A stretch of 64,000 nucleotides of DNA from Rothia terrae (GTDB lineage Bacteria > Actinomycetota > Actinomycetes > Actinomycetales > Micrococcaceae): the NCBI RefSeq assembly GCF_012396615.1, contig NZ_JAAXPV010000001.1:124001-188000 (forward strand), given 5' to 3'. The notes beneath the pieces were generated by a model. That model ran no database searches. It saw only the letters and a list, made by a program, of their open reading frames with translations, and was not told the origin of the DNA. Made by a program: the position numbers and the translations under genes. Shown piece after piece: positions 1 through 9,192 of the stretch (its first letter is position 1; every line of letters starts with the position of its first letter).

Positions 1-284
1 GGTGTATTTTGACTAATGCTTTTTTGCTGAGGCACATACCCCACGCCGGGGTTACCGGCACGTGCAGGCGCGCCAAGCACCGAAATCTGACCACTGTTCA
101 TGTGGGTGAGACCCAGAACAACCTTCAAAAATGTTGACTTTCCTGAGCCGTTAGGTCCGAGCACTGCAAAGTACTCGCCCTGTTCGACTCGAAGGTTGAG
201 GTCTTGCCAGAGGTCGCGCTGACCGAAGGATAGCGCACCGTTAGCTATTTCGATGGACGCGGGCGCGTGCTGCACATGTGTCAT
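1..284 (-). CDS. Zinc/manganese ABC transporter ATP-binding protein (partial, 3' end outside window)
   Basis: This is the N-terminal part of an ABC ATPase, open to the window edge. It begins MTHVQHAPAS and carries a clear Walker A (GPNGSGKST) and the Q-loop region (GYVPQQ). It lies 5 bases downstream of the zinc/manganese-binding lipoprotein gene on the same strand, so it is very probably the ATPase (ZnuC/AdcC class) of the same high-affinity metal importer. It would act at the cytoplasmic face with a permease expected beyond the window. The ABC signature and Walker B lie outside the window. The metal is inferred from the neighbour. Confidence 0.85.
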   Translation of the reverse strand, partial: MTHVQHAPASIEIANGALSFGQRDLWQDLNLRVEQGEYFAVLGPNGSGKSTFLKVVLGLTHMNSGQISVLGAPARAGNPGVGYVPQQKSISQNT

Positions 285-289
285 AGGTT

Positions 290-1252
290 CTAGGCTACTG
301 CCTTCTTCACGTTTTCTACATTGTCGGTCATCCACTGAACGTAGTCTTTGCCTTCGGGCAGGGTTTCTGTGAATGATTCGGTGGCCACAGATGAATTCTC
401 AGCGGTATCACGAATTTCTTTGGTCTGACTGGTTTCGGTCTGCTCGTTGTAGGCAACCAAATCGAGGTTTCCAGCAGTGATCAGATCTTTGATTTCTTGC
501 ATGGTCAGCGGTGCTACGTCAGAGTCCGAGTCAATAGCTGCCACAAAGTTTTCGGGGGTTACGTTTTGCATACCCGCGGTTTCCAGCAGGTAGTTGGGTA
601 CAGGCTCGGTGGTCACAAACTTTTTGTCTTGAGCACCAGAATCTTTGGCAGATGCTTTGATGGTATCAAGCTTCTGGTCAAACTCTTCTGCAGACTTTTT
701 GTAAGCTTGAGCGTTCTCGGTGTCGAGCTCACCCATATCGGTAGCTACCTGATCAGCTACTTTTTTCATGGTTTCAAGGTCGTACCACATGTGCTCGTTG
801 AATTCGTGGTCGTGCGCGGTATGCTCGCCTTCCTGATGAGCTTGGCTGTGCTCTTCGTACAGCTCGTTGTACTCATCATCAGAGATCATGCCGGAGAGCT
901 TAACGGCGTTGACGCCCTTCTGGTCGGGGTTATCCTGCCCCACCATCTCTTCAGCGAAAACGTCGTATCCCGCTCCGTTGTACACTACAACGTCAGCGTC
1001 CTTAATGGTCAGACGGTCGTTGGGGGTTGATTCGTATGAGTGGGGGTCCTGACTGGTGGAGTTGATAATGGAGGTAACTTCAGCCTTATCTCCGACCACC
1101 TGCTTGGCGATATCGCCGTAGACGTCCGTAGTAGCTACAATCTTCAGGCTGTCATCCGATGATCCGGATGCGTTGCTATCCCCCGCTGAACAACCAGCAA
1201 GTGCAAGGGCTGCTACGGAAAACAGGGCTACATTATTGAGCAACTTGGACAT
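290..1252 (-). CDS. Zinc/manganese ABC transporter substrate-binding lipoprotein (ZnuA/AdcA family)
   Basis: A 320-residue lipoprotein. The signal peptide ends in a lipobox (LALAGC, Cys at about residue 21), so it should be anchored to the outer face of the membrane. The fold matches cluster 9 (ZnuA/TroA) binding proteins: a VATTDVYGDIAKQVVG start, a DPHSYE motif, a mid-protein His-rich loop (about residues 134-155, HSQAHQEGEHTAHDHEFNEH) and the EHMWYD metal-ligand region. The His-rich loop is typical of zinc rather than manganese binders. It is the first visible gene of the operon, followed by the ATPase after 5 bases. A Zur-box-like sequence lies just upstream. Confidence 0.9.
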   Translation of the reverse strand: MSKLLNNVALFSVAALALAGCSAGDSNASGSSDDSLKIVATTDVYGDIAKQVVGDKAEVTSIINSTSQDPHSYESTPNDRLTIKDADVVVYNGAGYDVFAEEMVGQDNPDQKGVNAVKLSGMISDDEYNELYEEHSQAHQEGEHTAHDHEFNEHMWYDLETMKKVADQVATDMGELDTENAQAYKKSAEEFDQKLDTIKASAKDSGAQDKKFVTTEPVPNYLLETAGMQNVTPENFVAAIDSDSDVAPLTMQEIKDLITAGNLDLVAYNEQTETSQTKEIRDTAENSSVATESFTETLPEGKDYVQWMTDNVENVKKAVA

Positions 1253-1270
1253 TTTTAGAACTTTCTAAAC

Positions 1271-1286
1271 GCGAATCATTTTCAAA
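1271..1286 (-). promoter_or_regulatory. Candidate Zur operator upstream of the zinc-uptake operon
   Basis: Read on the minus strand the site is TTGAAAATGATTCGCG, 19 bases ahead of the lipoprotein start codon. It closely resembles the actinobacterial Zur box (TGAAAATGATTTTCA), with the left arm intact and the right arm partly degenerate. A Zur repressor bound here would shut off zinc uptake when zinc is plentiful. The match is by eye; no Zur gene is in the window. Confidence 0.6.
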
Positions 1287-1359
1287 TAGAGCTTACTTGC
1301 TCCCGCAACCTTTTTGCAATATAAGCCTGCGTACTTCAGAACACACTGAATACAACGGA

Positions 1360-1392
1360 AGAGTCGACGCCGGTATTCCAGCATCGACCCTT
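1360..1392 (-). terminator. Hairpin terminator after the CorC/HlyC pair
   Basis: On the minus strand GTCGATGCTGG and CCGGCGTCGAC form an 11-bp stem with two G-U pairs and a 4-base loop. On the plus strand the same positions would be C-A mismatches, so the structure is specific to minus-strand RNA. The T tract is poor (TCTTCC). Confidence 0.5.
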
Positions 1393-1415
1393 CCCTAGAC
1401 TTTTCTCAGTGAGCC

Positions 1416-2489
1416 TTACACCCTGTTCGCGGCTTCACGCCTACGAACGTGCTCCTGCGTGGTGTCTTTGATTTCGCCCACCAGCTGTTCCAGAATGTCC
1501 TCCAGGAAGAGAACACCCAAGCTGACACCGTCGGCAGAGACCACATGCGAAAGATGCGCCCGGTTACGCTGCATAGCTGCAAGCGCTTCGTCAATCTCCA
1601 CATCCGGGCGAAGAATCGCCATCGGACGCAGGCGTCCCCACGGGATATTTTCATCGCCACGAGAACCAACGTATGCAAGCATGTCCTTGACGTGAACGTA
1701 GCCCATATAGGTACCGTCCGCCGCATCCTGCATCACAAAACGGGAATAGCCGGTCTGTGCACAAGCATGCTCAATATCGTTGGGGGTGCACGGGAAGTCA
1801 AGGGTGACCACCTTTTCGCACTCCACCATGATCTCTTCCACCTTTTTAGAGCTAAACTCCAAAGCACCAGAAAGCACACCTGTTTCATCTTCAACGGTGC
1901 CTTCTTCAGTGGAATGCTTCACGATATTCTGAAGCTCATCCAGGGTAAAGGTCGATGAAACTTCATCCTTAGGCTCAATTTTCAAAGCGTGCAAAGCATG
2001 GTTCGCCAACCAGTTCAAGAACACGAGGATGGGCTTGAGCAGACGCGAGAAGAATACCAGCGGCGGTGCAAACCAGAGAGCGATACCCTTATCGGTCAGC
2101 GAAACAGACGCGTTCTTGGGCACCATCTCACCGAAAATAACGTGCAGATAGGTCACGATAATCAGGGCAATCACAAAGCTGAGAGTCGCCACGATTTCGT
2201 AAGGAATACCGATGGCTTCTAGCGGGCCAGCCATGAGGTGTTTCAAAGCCGGCTCTGAAACATTCAAAATCAGCAGCGAGCAAACAGTAATACCCATCTG
2301 GCAGGTAGCCAGCATCAAAGATACGTGTTCAATCGCAAACAGTGCCGTCTTCGCCCGCTTGTTACCGGCTTCCGCCAGAGGCTCGATCTGTGAGCGTCTG
2401 GTCGACATAATCGCGAACTCAGCTCCCACGAAGAAAGCATTACCCGCCAACAAAACAACCAAAAGACCAAGTGCTAACCAGTCATTCAT
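1416..2489 (-). CDS. CorC/HlyC-type hemolysin-family membrane protein (DUF21 plus CBS pair)
   Basis: A 357-residue protein with an N-terminal DUF21/CNNM membrane domain (about residues 1-190; first segment WLALGLLVVLLAGNAFFVGA) followed by a CBS pair (VMQDAADGTYMGYVHVKDML and LSHVVSADGVSLGVLFLEDI). It is shorter than its partner because it lacks the C-terminal CorC_HlyC domain. Members are implicated in magnesium or other cation efflux; the hemolysin name is historical. Its start codon overlaps the stop of the upstream paralogue by 4 bases, so the two are translationally coupled and may form a heteromer. Confidence 0.88.
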   Translation of the reverse strand: MNDWLALGLLVVLLAGNAFFVGAEFAIMSTRRSQIEPLAEAGNKRAKTALFAIEHVSLMLATCQMGITVCSLLILNVSEPALKHLMAGPLEAIGIPYEIVATLSFVIALIIVTYLHVIFGEMVPKNASVSLTDKGIALWFAPPLVFFSRLLKPILVFLNWLANHALHALKIEPKDEVSSTFTLDELQNIVKHSTEEGTVEDETGVLSGALEFSSKKVEEIMVECEKVVTLDFPCTPNDIEHACAQTGYSRFVMQDAADGTYMGYVHVKDMLAYVGSRGDENIPWGRLRPMAILRPDVEIDEALAAMQRNRAHLSHVVSADGVSLGVLFLEDILEQLVGEIKDTTQEHVRRREAANRV

Positions 2490-3823
2490 GCGCGCACGCT
2501 CCCTTCTCGTGTTGAACTAGCTTCAGGGGTGGGAATAAAGCGGATTCGGTCGACACGACGCTGCTCCATACTTTCGATGCGCAGTGTTCCGCCTTCTACA
2601 GGTACGGTGTCGCCTACCTCAGGCACGCGTCCTAACGCGTACATCATGAAACCACCCATGGTCTCAAAGGCAGGGTTCTCTTCAATATCCAGCTCATCGA
2701 TGTAATCAGAGATTTCATCGGGGCGCAGAAGACCGGAGAACATCCAGTCTTCGTTACCCATGTGCAGGGGGCGTTCTTCTACGTTACCTGAGTCGTGCTC
2801 GTCAGAAACTTCGCCAACGATTTCTTCGACGAGGTCTTCAAGAGTGGTCATACCCGCAGTGCCACCGTACTCATCGAGAACGATAGCCAGCTGCAAGGCA
2901 CCCTCGCGCAGCTGCAACAGCAAGGAGTCAAGGTGCACCGTTTCGGGAACACGCAATACGTCTTCCATCAGCGCACCAGCTTCTAGATTAGGGCGCACAT
3001 CTTCAGGAACACCGATAGCTTTTTTCAGATGGACGACGCCAACAACGTTGTCCTGGTCTTCGCGATAGAGAGGAAAACGCGAGTGACCGGTGGTACGCGC
3101 CATCTCAACGACGTCCGCAACCGAAGCGGTGTCTTCAAGCATAATTGCCTGGCGGCGCGGGGTCATCACGTCTACAGCTGTCAGCTCTGCAAAGGAAAGT
3201 GTCTTATCCACAAACCGTGCGGTATCTGAATCCAAGGTGCCTTCAACGGCTGATCGACGAACCATCGATGAAAGCTCTTCGGGAGTGCGAGCACCAGAAA
3301 GCTCTTCTTTCGCCTCCAACCCAAAGAGATGCAAAATTTTGTTGGCTCCCCCGTTCATGGTGCGCACCAGCGGGTTCATAATTTTGGTGAACATCAGGTG
3401 ATAAGGTGCCAGGGCACGTGCAGTGGGGTAAGAGACAGCAATCGCCATATTTTTGGGAATCAGCTCACCAAGCACCATAGATAAGACGGTGGCTACACCC
3501 ATTGAGAAAATCAAGATAAGGATGCGGGCAGCCGATTCAGGAAGACCCCAGCTAGATACTGAGTCAACCACTAGAGCCTGGAGTGCAACGTCCAAGGTGT
3601 AACCGGTGAGCAGGGTTGTGATGGTAATACCCAACTGGCACGAGGACAGCTGGGTTGACAATGTCTTGAGACATTTTAAAACCGCAACTCCCTTGGTATC
3701 GCCATTGTCAATTTTTTGCTGGACAGCTGACTGGTCCAAAGCAACCAGTGCGAATTCCATTGCAACGAAGAATCCAGTGCCAAAAATCAGCAAAATACCA
3801 ACGAGAAGAAGAAGCCATTCCAT
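2486..3823 (-). CDS. CorC/HlyC-type hemolysin-family membrane protein (DUF21, CBS pair, CorC_HlyC domain)
   Basis: A 445-residue protein with the full family architecture: a DUF21 membrane domain (residues 1 to about 190), a CBS pair (about 215-335; [10 protein letters not shown] and [16 protein letters not shown]) and a C-terminal CorC_HlyC transporter-associated domain (about 355-430, [14 protein letters not shown]). DEYGG is a hallmark of this family. It is first of a two-gene operon with a shorter paralogue, overlapping by 4 bases. It is probably involved in cation homeostasis at the cytoplasmic membrane; the substrate cannot be read from sequence. Confidence 0.9.
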   Translation of the reverse strand: MEWLLLLVGILLIFGTGFFVAMEFALVALDQSAVQQKIDNGDTKGVAVLKCLKTLSTQLSSCQLGITITTLLTGYTLDVALQALVVDSVSSWGLPESAARILILIFSMGVATVLSMVLGELIPKNMAIAVSYPTARALAPYHLMFTKIMNPLVRTMNGGANKILHLFGLEAKEELSGARTPEELSSMVRRSAVEGTLDSDTARFVDKTLSFAELTAVDVMTPRRQAIMLEDTASVADVVEMARTTGHSRFPLYREDQDNVVGVVHLKKAIGVPEDVRPNLEAGALMEDVLRVPETVHLDSLLLQLREGALQLAIVLDEYGGTAGMTTLEDLVEEIVGEVSDEHDSGNVEERPLHMGNEDWMFSGLLRPDEISDYIDELDIEENPAFETMGGFMMYALGRVPEVGDTVPVEGGTLRIESMEQRRVDRIRFIPTPEASSTREGSVRA

Positions 3824-4212
3824 TTAGCGAATCCCCCTGTTGCGAGGGCACGAATGTGATGTAAAAACGGGAGCCGGATATCCAGTGACTCTGGCATCTG
3901 CGCTGAGCGCATGATGCTGGTGTGGGCGGCAACTAAAAGAGTCGTCCATAATGCCCCAATTTTAGTCAAAGAGTGAGTGCTATTCCTAGTATTTGTTCTG
4001 CAAGGTTCGTTACGGATGCGTGTGTTTGCCAGGGGCGTAAAGGTGGGGTTTATTCTGAGCCAGTTCAGTACGTGAAAGACCTTTGCGTGTCACGGCAGTT
4101 AATATTTTAGAATTTTTTTCCAGACACAAAAATAGGTAAACCCACTCAAAACCAATTGTTTTACAGGGTCAAACCCACAAATAAGCATGGGTATCGTGTG
4201 GTTTGTTGCTCT

Positions 4213-4242
4213 TTGACCTGAACTCCCCTGCCTGAAACTTAT
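4213..4242 (+). promoter_or_regulatory. Candidate kgd promoter
   Basis: TTGACC followed by about 17 bases and AACTTA(T) gives a plausible -35/-10 pair upstream of kgd. It would leave a leader of about 180 nt. The -10 is weak and the assignment is by eye only. Confidence 0.3.
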
Positions 4243-4268
4243 TTTTCTGCGCGAAATAATGTTTCTTT

Positions 4269-4385
4269 ATGCCTCGGTGCCTTTCGTCATATAGCTCTTG
4301 GGTTATTAGACTGGTCTCAAGAGACGAAGCTGACCCGTTCGCTTGGATACCCAGATACCTTCCGAGGCATGGTTCGAAACCAAGC
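4269..4385 (+). promoter_or_regulatory. Foldable leader upstream of kgd
   Basis: ATGCCTCGG (4269-4277) is complementary to CCGAGGCAT (4362-4370). Inside that pair sits a hairpin CTCTTGGG/TCTCAAGAG (4295-4302 with 4316-4323, one G-U). GCTTGG (4341-4346) can pair with CCAAGC (4380-4385), crossing the outer stem as in a pseudoknot. Together they suggest a structured 5' untranslated region of unknown function. No known RNA family was recognised. Confidence 0.35.
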
Positions 4386-4430
4386 AACTCGACGGCGTTC
4401 AAACCCCACATCGAATGGAAGAGGCTAAAC

Positions 4431-7400
4431 GTGCCAAACCAGTCAGAAAGTCGCTGGCCAGAAGAATTTGCTGGTAACGAGTGGTTCATTGATGAACTAT
4501 TTGAAAAGTACCAGAACGATAAATCATCAGTTGAGCAGTCTTGGTGGCCATTGTTCGAAGCAGAACTGAAGAAGTCCGGCAGCTCAGCATCCGCACAGTC
4601 TTCAGAGAAACCTGCACCGGCAGAGAAAAAAGAAGATCATCACCCTGATCCCAACAAGGTCATAGAAACCGCACCGGCTCAGGCAGAACCCCGCCCAGTT
4701 GCGCCTACCGATGAGGGTGAACAGGTCAAAAAGGCAAGCGGTACTGTGTCTAAAACCGAAGAGAAACTGAAGAAAAAAGAGGCGACCGTGGCACCTTCTC
4801 AGGAACCTGCAGAAGAAAAGAAAGAAACAATTTCTACCTTGCGCGGTCCCGCAAAGGCAGTTGTAACCACTATGGAAGAGTCACTGACTGTTCCTACCGC
4901 GACCACTGTTCGCGCAATTCCCGCCAAGGTTCTCATCGATAACCGCACCGCGATTAATAATTATTTGGCTCGTACTCGCGGCGGCAAGATTTCGTTCACT
5001 CACATCATCGGTTACGCCATTATTCGCGCCCTTGCGAATTTCCCGTCTATGAACGTTACCTTTGGTGAAGATGAGAAGGGTCGTCCCGCCGCTGTTCAGC
5101 CCGCTCACGTCAACTTCGGTTTGGCTATTGACCTTCCCCGTCCCGATGGAACCCGCAACCTGGTTGTTCCCAACATTAAGGGCGCTGAAGAGCTCTCCTT
5201 CGCAGAGTTCTGGGAGGCATACGATGACATCGTAAAGCGCGGACGCGATGGCAAGCTCACTGTTGAGGACTTCCGTGGCACCACTGTCTCACTAACCAAC
5301 CCCGGTGGTATTGGTACCGTCCACTCGGTCCCCCGCCTCTCAAAGGGCCAGGCCGCCATCATTGGGGCAGGTGCTTTGGACTACCCGGCAGAGTACCGCG
5401 GCGCATCCGATAAGACTATTGCTCGCGCTGGCGTTTCAAAGATTCTCACCCTTACCTCAACCTATGACCACCGTGTCATTCAGGGTGCAGGATCCGGTGA
5501 GTTCTTGAAGATTATTGAAGGCTACTTGCTGGGTAACGAGGGCTTCTACGATGAGATTTTTGAAGCTCTTCGCGTTCCCTTTGAGCCCGTTCGCTGGGCT
5601 AAGGACAACCAGGTTGACCCCGCAACTGAGGTTTCAAAGGTTGCTCGCATCCAGCAGCTCATTCACGCTTACCGTGTTCGCGGTCATTTGATTGCACAGA
5701 CCAATCCGCTGGGCTATGAGATGCTCACCCACCCGGATCTGCGCATTGAGAACTACGGTTTGACTCTGTGGGATTTGGATCGTTACTGGCCTACCGGCGG
5801 CTTCGGTGAGAAGGACACCTTGCAGTTGCGCGCGATTCTTGAATTGCTCCGCGAGGCCTACTGCCAGACCGTCAGCGTCGAGTACATGCACATTGAAAAC
5901 CCCGTCGAGCGTCAGTGGTTCCAGAATCAGCTGGAGCACGGTTACTCCAAGCCCAGCCGCGAGGAGCAGTTCCGTGTACTGGGTAAGCTCAACGCTGCAG
6001 AAGCTTTCGAGACTTTCTTGCAGACCAAGTACCTCGGTCAGAAGCGCTTCTCGCTCGAGGGCGGAGAATCCTTGATTCCCTTGCTCGACTACATCATTTC
6101 TGAAGCTGCTGATGATGGCATGTCTGGTGTTGCTATCGGTATGGCTCACCGCGGTCGTCTGAATGTTCTGACCAACATTGCGGGCAAGTCATACGCACAG
6201 ATCTTCCGCGAGTTCGAAGGCGAGATGGATCCGCGCATCACCGGTGGTTCGGGCGATGTGAAGTACCACTTGGGTACCGAGGGCACGTTCACCTCAGATA
6301 ACGGTAACCAGACCCAGGTTTACCTGGCTGCTAACCCCTCGCATCTTGAAGCCGCTGACCCCGTGCTCGAAGGTATTGCCCGCGCTAAGCAGGATAACCT
6401 TGCAGGTACCGGCGCTAAGGACTACCCGATTCTGCCGATTCTCGTTCACGGCGACGCAGCGTTCGCTGGTCAGGGCATTGTCTTTGAAACCTTGCAAATG
6501 TCACAGCTTGAGGGCTACAAGGTTGGCGGCACCGTTCACGTGATCGTCAACAACCAGGTGGGCTTCACCACCACCCCGTCAGATGGCCGTTCATCGACCT
6601 ACTGCACTGACTCGGCTCGTGCTATTCAGGCACCGATCTTCCACGTCAACGCAGATGATCCCGAGGCAGTTGTTCGTGCAGGTCACCTGGCATTCGAGTA
6701 CCGCCAGCGATTCAACAAGGACATCGTGATCGACCTGCTGTGCTACCGTCGCCGCGGTCACAACGAGGCGGATGATCCTTCGATGACCCAGCCCAAGATG
6801 TACAACATGATTGAAGAGTTGCCTTCAACCCGCAAGATTTACACCGAGTCTTTGGTAGGACGCGGCGATATCACCCAGGAAGAAGCAGAGCGCGTACTCA
6901 AGGACTACCAGTCACGTCTGGAGCAGATCTTCACTGAGACCCACGAGGCCCAGTCATCGTCTGCTCCCCTGGTCACCGCTGATGCTGCGGCTGTTGCTAA
7001 CATCGAGCGTCCGGCTGCTCAGCAGTCAGAGGATTCAGTTCAGGAAGCCGGTTCAACCGCAATTTCGGCCGATACTCTCAAGCGCATCGGCGATTCATTT
7101 GCGGCTGTTCCCGAGGGCTTCACTGTTCACAAGAAACTCAAGAAGCTTTTGGAACAGCGCACCGCAATGGCAACTGAGGGCGGTATTAACTGGGGCTTCG
7201 GCGAGCTCGCTGCTTTCGGTTCCTTGTTGCTGGAGGGTATCGACGTGCGTATGTCAGGTCAGGACGTTCAGCGCGGCACTTTCGTACAGCGCCACTCTGT
7301 CCTGCACGACCGTTTGACTGACGAAGAATGGACCCCGCTGGCTCACCTGAGCGAAGATCAGGGTAAGTTCAGCATCTACAACTCACTGCTGTCTGAGTAC

Positions 7401-8204
7401 GGCGTGCTTGGCTTCGAGTACGGTTACTCCGTCGAGCGCCCTGACTCACTGGTTGTTTGGGAAGCTCAGTTCGGCGACTTCGCTAACGGCGCTCAGACCA
7501 TCATCGATGAGTTCATCTCTTCAGCAGAGCAGAAGTGGGCACAGCGTTCATCACTGGTTATGATGCTTCCTCACGGCTTTGAGGGTCAGGGCCCTGACCA
7601 CTCATCAGCTCGCATCGAGCGTTACTTGCAACTGTGTGCAGAGAACAACATGACTGTTGCTATGCCCTCCACCCCGGCATCGCACTTCCACCTGTTGCGC
7701 AAGCACGCTCACTCGCGTCCTCACAAGCCCATGGTTCTGTTCACTCCCAAGCAGCTTCTGCGTCTCAAGGCAGCAGCGTCATCGGTTGAGGACTTCACCA
7801 CCGGCAGCTTCAAGCCTGTTATCGAGGATCAGGGCAACCTGAATGCTTCAGAGGTAGACCGCTTGATCCTGGTCTCCGGTCGTCTCTACTACGACTTGGA
7901 GGCTGAGCGCATCAAGCGCAAGGACACCAAGACTGCAATTGTTCGTGTCGAGCAGCTCTACCCCTTGCCTCTTGAAGAAATCAAGGAGCAGATTGCCCAG
8001 TACCCCAACGCAGAGTTGATCTGGGCACAGGATGAGCCTGCTAACCAGGGCCAGTGGCCCTTTATGGCTCTCAACCTTCTGCCCCATGTTGGTTACAAGA
8101 TGAGCTTGGTATCACGTCCCGCTTCAGCTTCACCGGCTGCCGGTACCGGACGTCGCCACCAGGCTGAATTGGACAACATCTTGGCTGAGGCGTTTGACCG
8201 CTAA
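4431..8204 (+). CDS. kgd: Multifunctional 2-oxoglutarate decarboxylase/dehydrogenase E1-E2 (Kgd)
   Basis: A 1257-residue fused TCA-cycle enzyme of the actinobacterial Kgd/SucA type. It converts 2-oxoglutarate either to succinyl-CoA, with dihydrolipoamide dehydrogenase and partner E2, or to succinic semialdehyde. Order: a short N-terminal helix region (PEEFAGNEWFIDELFEKYQ), a charged Ala/Pro/Glu/Lys linker, an E2-type succinyltransferase domain with its DHR motif (STYDHRVIQG), then the thiamine-diphosphate E1 domain (HGDAAFAGQG, NNQVGFTT) and the transketolase-like C terminus. GTG at 4431 was chosen because GAAGAGG lies upstream at good spacing and NEWFIDELF matches family N termini. The open frame extends to 4269, but that stretch looks non-coding. 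A strong terminator follows. Confidence 0.95.
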   Translation: MPNQSESRWPEEFAGNEWFIDELFEKYQNDKSSVEQSWWPLFEAELKKSGSSASAQSSEKPAPAEKKEDHHPDPNKVIETAPAQAEPRPVAPTDEGEQVKKASGTVSKTEEKLKKKEATVAPSQEPAEEKKETISTLRGPAKAVVTTMEESLTVPTATTVRAIPAKVLIDNRTAINNYLARTRGGKISFTHIIGYAIIRALANFPSMNVTFGEDEKGRPAAVQPAHVNFGLAIDLPRPDGTRNLVVPNIKGAEELSFAEFWEAYDDIVKRGRDGKLTVEDFRGTTVSLTNPGGIGTVHSVPRLSKGQAAIIGAGALDYPAEYRGASDKTIARAGVSKILTLTSTYDHRVIQGAGSGEFLKIIEGYLLGNEGFYDEIFEALRVPFEPVRWAKDNQVDPATEVSKVARIQQLIHAYRVRGHLIAQTNPLGYEMLTHPDLRIENYGLTLWDLDRYWPTGGFGEKDTLQLRAILELLREAYCQTVSVEYMHIENPVERQWFQNQLEHGYSKPSREEQFRVLGKLNAAEAFETFLQTKYLGQKRFSLEGGESLIPLLDYIISEAADDGMSGVAIGMAHRGRLNVLTNIAGKSYAQIFREFEGEMDPRITGGSGDVKYHLGTEGTFTSDNGNQTQVYLAANPSHLEAADPVLEGIARAKQDNLAGTGAKDYPILPILVHGDAAFAGQGIVFETLQMSQLEGYKVGGTVHVIVNNQVGFTTTPSDGRSSTYCTDSARAIQAPIFHVNADDPEAVVRAGHLAFEYRQRFNKDIVIDLLCYRRRGHNEADDPSMTQPKMYNMIEELPSTRKIYTESLVGRGDITQEEAERVLKDYQSRLEQIFTETHEAQSSSAPLVTADAAAVANIERPAAQQSEDSVQEAGSTAISADTLKRIGDSFAAVPEGFTVHKKLKKLLEQRTAMATEGGINWGFGELAAFGSLLLEGIDVRMSGQDVQRGTFVQRHSVLHDRLTDEEWTPLAHLSEDQGKFSIYNSLLSEYGVLGFEYGYSVERPDSLVVWEAQFGDFANGAQTIIDEFISSAEQKWAQRSSLVMMLPHGFEGQGPDHSSARIERYLQLCAENNMTVAMPSTPASHFHLLRKHAHSRPHKPMVLFTPKQLLRLKAAASSVEDFTTGSFKPVIEDQGNLNASEVDRLILVSGRLYYDLEAERIKRKDTKTAIVRVEQLYPLPLEEIKEQIAQYPNAELIWAQDEPANQGQWPFMALNLLPHVGYKMSLVSRPASASPAAGTGRRHQAELDNILAEAFDR

Positions 8205-8228
8205 ACTCTAGCTTAGAAGCTACTCACA

Positions 8229-8269
8229 AAATGCCCCGTACTGTCGTCTTTGACGGTACGGGGCATTTT
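8229..8269 (+). terminator. Rho-independent terminator after kgd
   Basis: AAATGCCCCGTACTGTC (8229-8245) pairs with GACGGTACGGGGCATTT (8252-8268) in a 17-bp stem with one wobble pair, then a short T run. Confidence 0.85.
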
Positions 8270-8419
8270 GTACAGCAGATACAGCTTCATAGAGTTCACG
8301 AACTTGAGTAAATATGTACTAGGTTTGGCACGATAACGCGCGTGCCTTGTATTCTGTATGTAAGAGTAAAAGTGGGCACGTGAAAGTGCGCATTTCAGTC
8401 AACAACAGAAAAGGTTCTC

Positions 8420-9019
8420 GTGGATCAGCGAAACATTCGAATTGTAGCAGTGGGTGATGAGCTGCTCTCAGGCGTTGGAGATCCCCGCGCCCTGGGTTGG
8501 TTCGGCCGCGTCATGGCACGCACCCCGCAGAATATCGCATCGGTTGCAGCTTACAATTTGGCGGCACCGGGCGAAGGTAGCGAACTGTTGAATAGCCGCT
8601 GGTTTGAAGAGGCGGCTCGTCGTTTTTCGCAGGGTGCTGATAACCGCCTAGTGATTGCACCTTCAACTTTGGATGTTGATTTGGATATCACCAGCGCTCG
8701 TTCACGTTTGAACCTTGCGAACATGGTCGATATGGCCTCGCAGAACAATGTGAAGGTCTTGGTCGTTGGTCCTCCCCCGACACTGGACGCTGAACGCAAC
8801 CGCCGTATCGCTGATTTGTCAGCGGCTTACGCTGATGTTGTGACTCGCCGAAACCATGTCTATGTTGATACATTCAACCCGCTGTTGCATCACGAGCAGT
8901 GGCGCAATGACTTGGCAGCTAATGACGGACGTCCCGGCCAGTCAGGCTACGGTCTGATGGCGTGGCTTGTTTTGCACCGCGGCTGGTACTCCTGGTTGAA
9001 CCTGCCTGAGCCTGTCTAG
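8420..9019 (+). CDS. SGNH/GDSL-like hydrolase-fold protein, probably non-catalytic
   Basis: A 199-residue cytosolic protein with no signal peptide. It starts at GTG behind AAAAGG. The N terminus (RIVAVGDELLSGVGDP) aligns with block I of SGNH/GDSL hydrolases, but the nucleophile position reads GDE instead of GDS. The C-terminal block, where Asp-x-x-His is expected, reads NDGRPGQSGYG with no obvious His. The middle contains VVGPPP, as in the Gly/Asn oxyanion region. The fold call is moderate; catalysis as a classical esterase is doubtful. The gene stands alone between kgd and bL37. Confidence 0.6.
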   Translation: MDQRNIRIVAVGDELLSGVGDPRALGWFGRVMARTPQNIASVAAYNLAAPGEGSELLNSRWFEEAARRFSQGADNRLVIAPSTLDVDLDITSARSRLNLANMVDMASQNNVKVLVVGPPPTLDAERNRRIADLSAAYADVVTRRNHVYVDTFNPLLHHEQWRNDLAANDGRPGQSGYGLMAWLVLHRGWYSWLNLPEPV

Positions 9020-9133
9020 GGTTCGGTGTGAGCCGTCCCGCTGTTTTTTGTGCACGGTTAAAGGTGCATTCACCTGTTATTTGTGCGAAAATGGACGGCA
9101 GTGCTGTGGCTCATTTCTGCCGCAGCAGTACAT

Positions 9134-9171
9134 TCGGTTGTAACCCGTCTTTTGGGTTGCGGTAGAACCGT
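9134..9171 (+). promoter_or_regulatory. Stem-loop in the bL37 leader
   Basis: CGGTT and AACCC pair with GGGTT and AACCG in a nested hairpin, about 20 bases ahead of the bL37 start. Its role is unknown. Confidence 0.3.
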
Positions 9172-9192
9172 AATTTGTAGAAGGAGGCTCTC

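Larger units (their letters stand above)
3824..4430. other. Gene-free 607-base region between divergent genes; kgd leader
   Basis: This stretch separates the CorC-type gene (minus) from kgd (plus). It holds the promoters of both and a long, foldable kgd leader, annotated separately. Open frames here read as low-complexity shadows without homology features. The frame of kgd stays open upstream to 4269, but that N-terminal extension is unlike the family. Confidence 0.6.

Noticed and set aside
4269-4430. N-terminal extension of kgd
   Set aside because: Family members start near the NEWFIDELF segment; the extension is not family-like, and a good ribosome site precedes GTG 4431.
4169-4489. Open frame on the minus strand across the kgd leader
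   Set aside because: It overlaps the kgd start and foldable leader, has no ribosome site and no family features.
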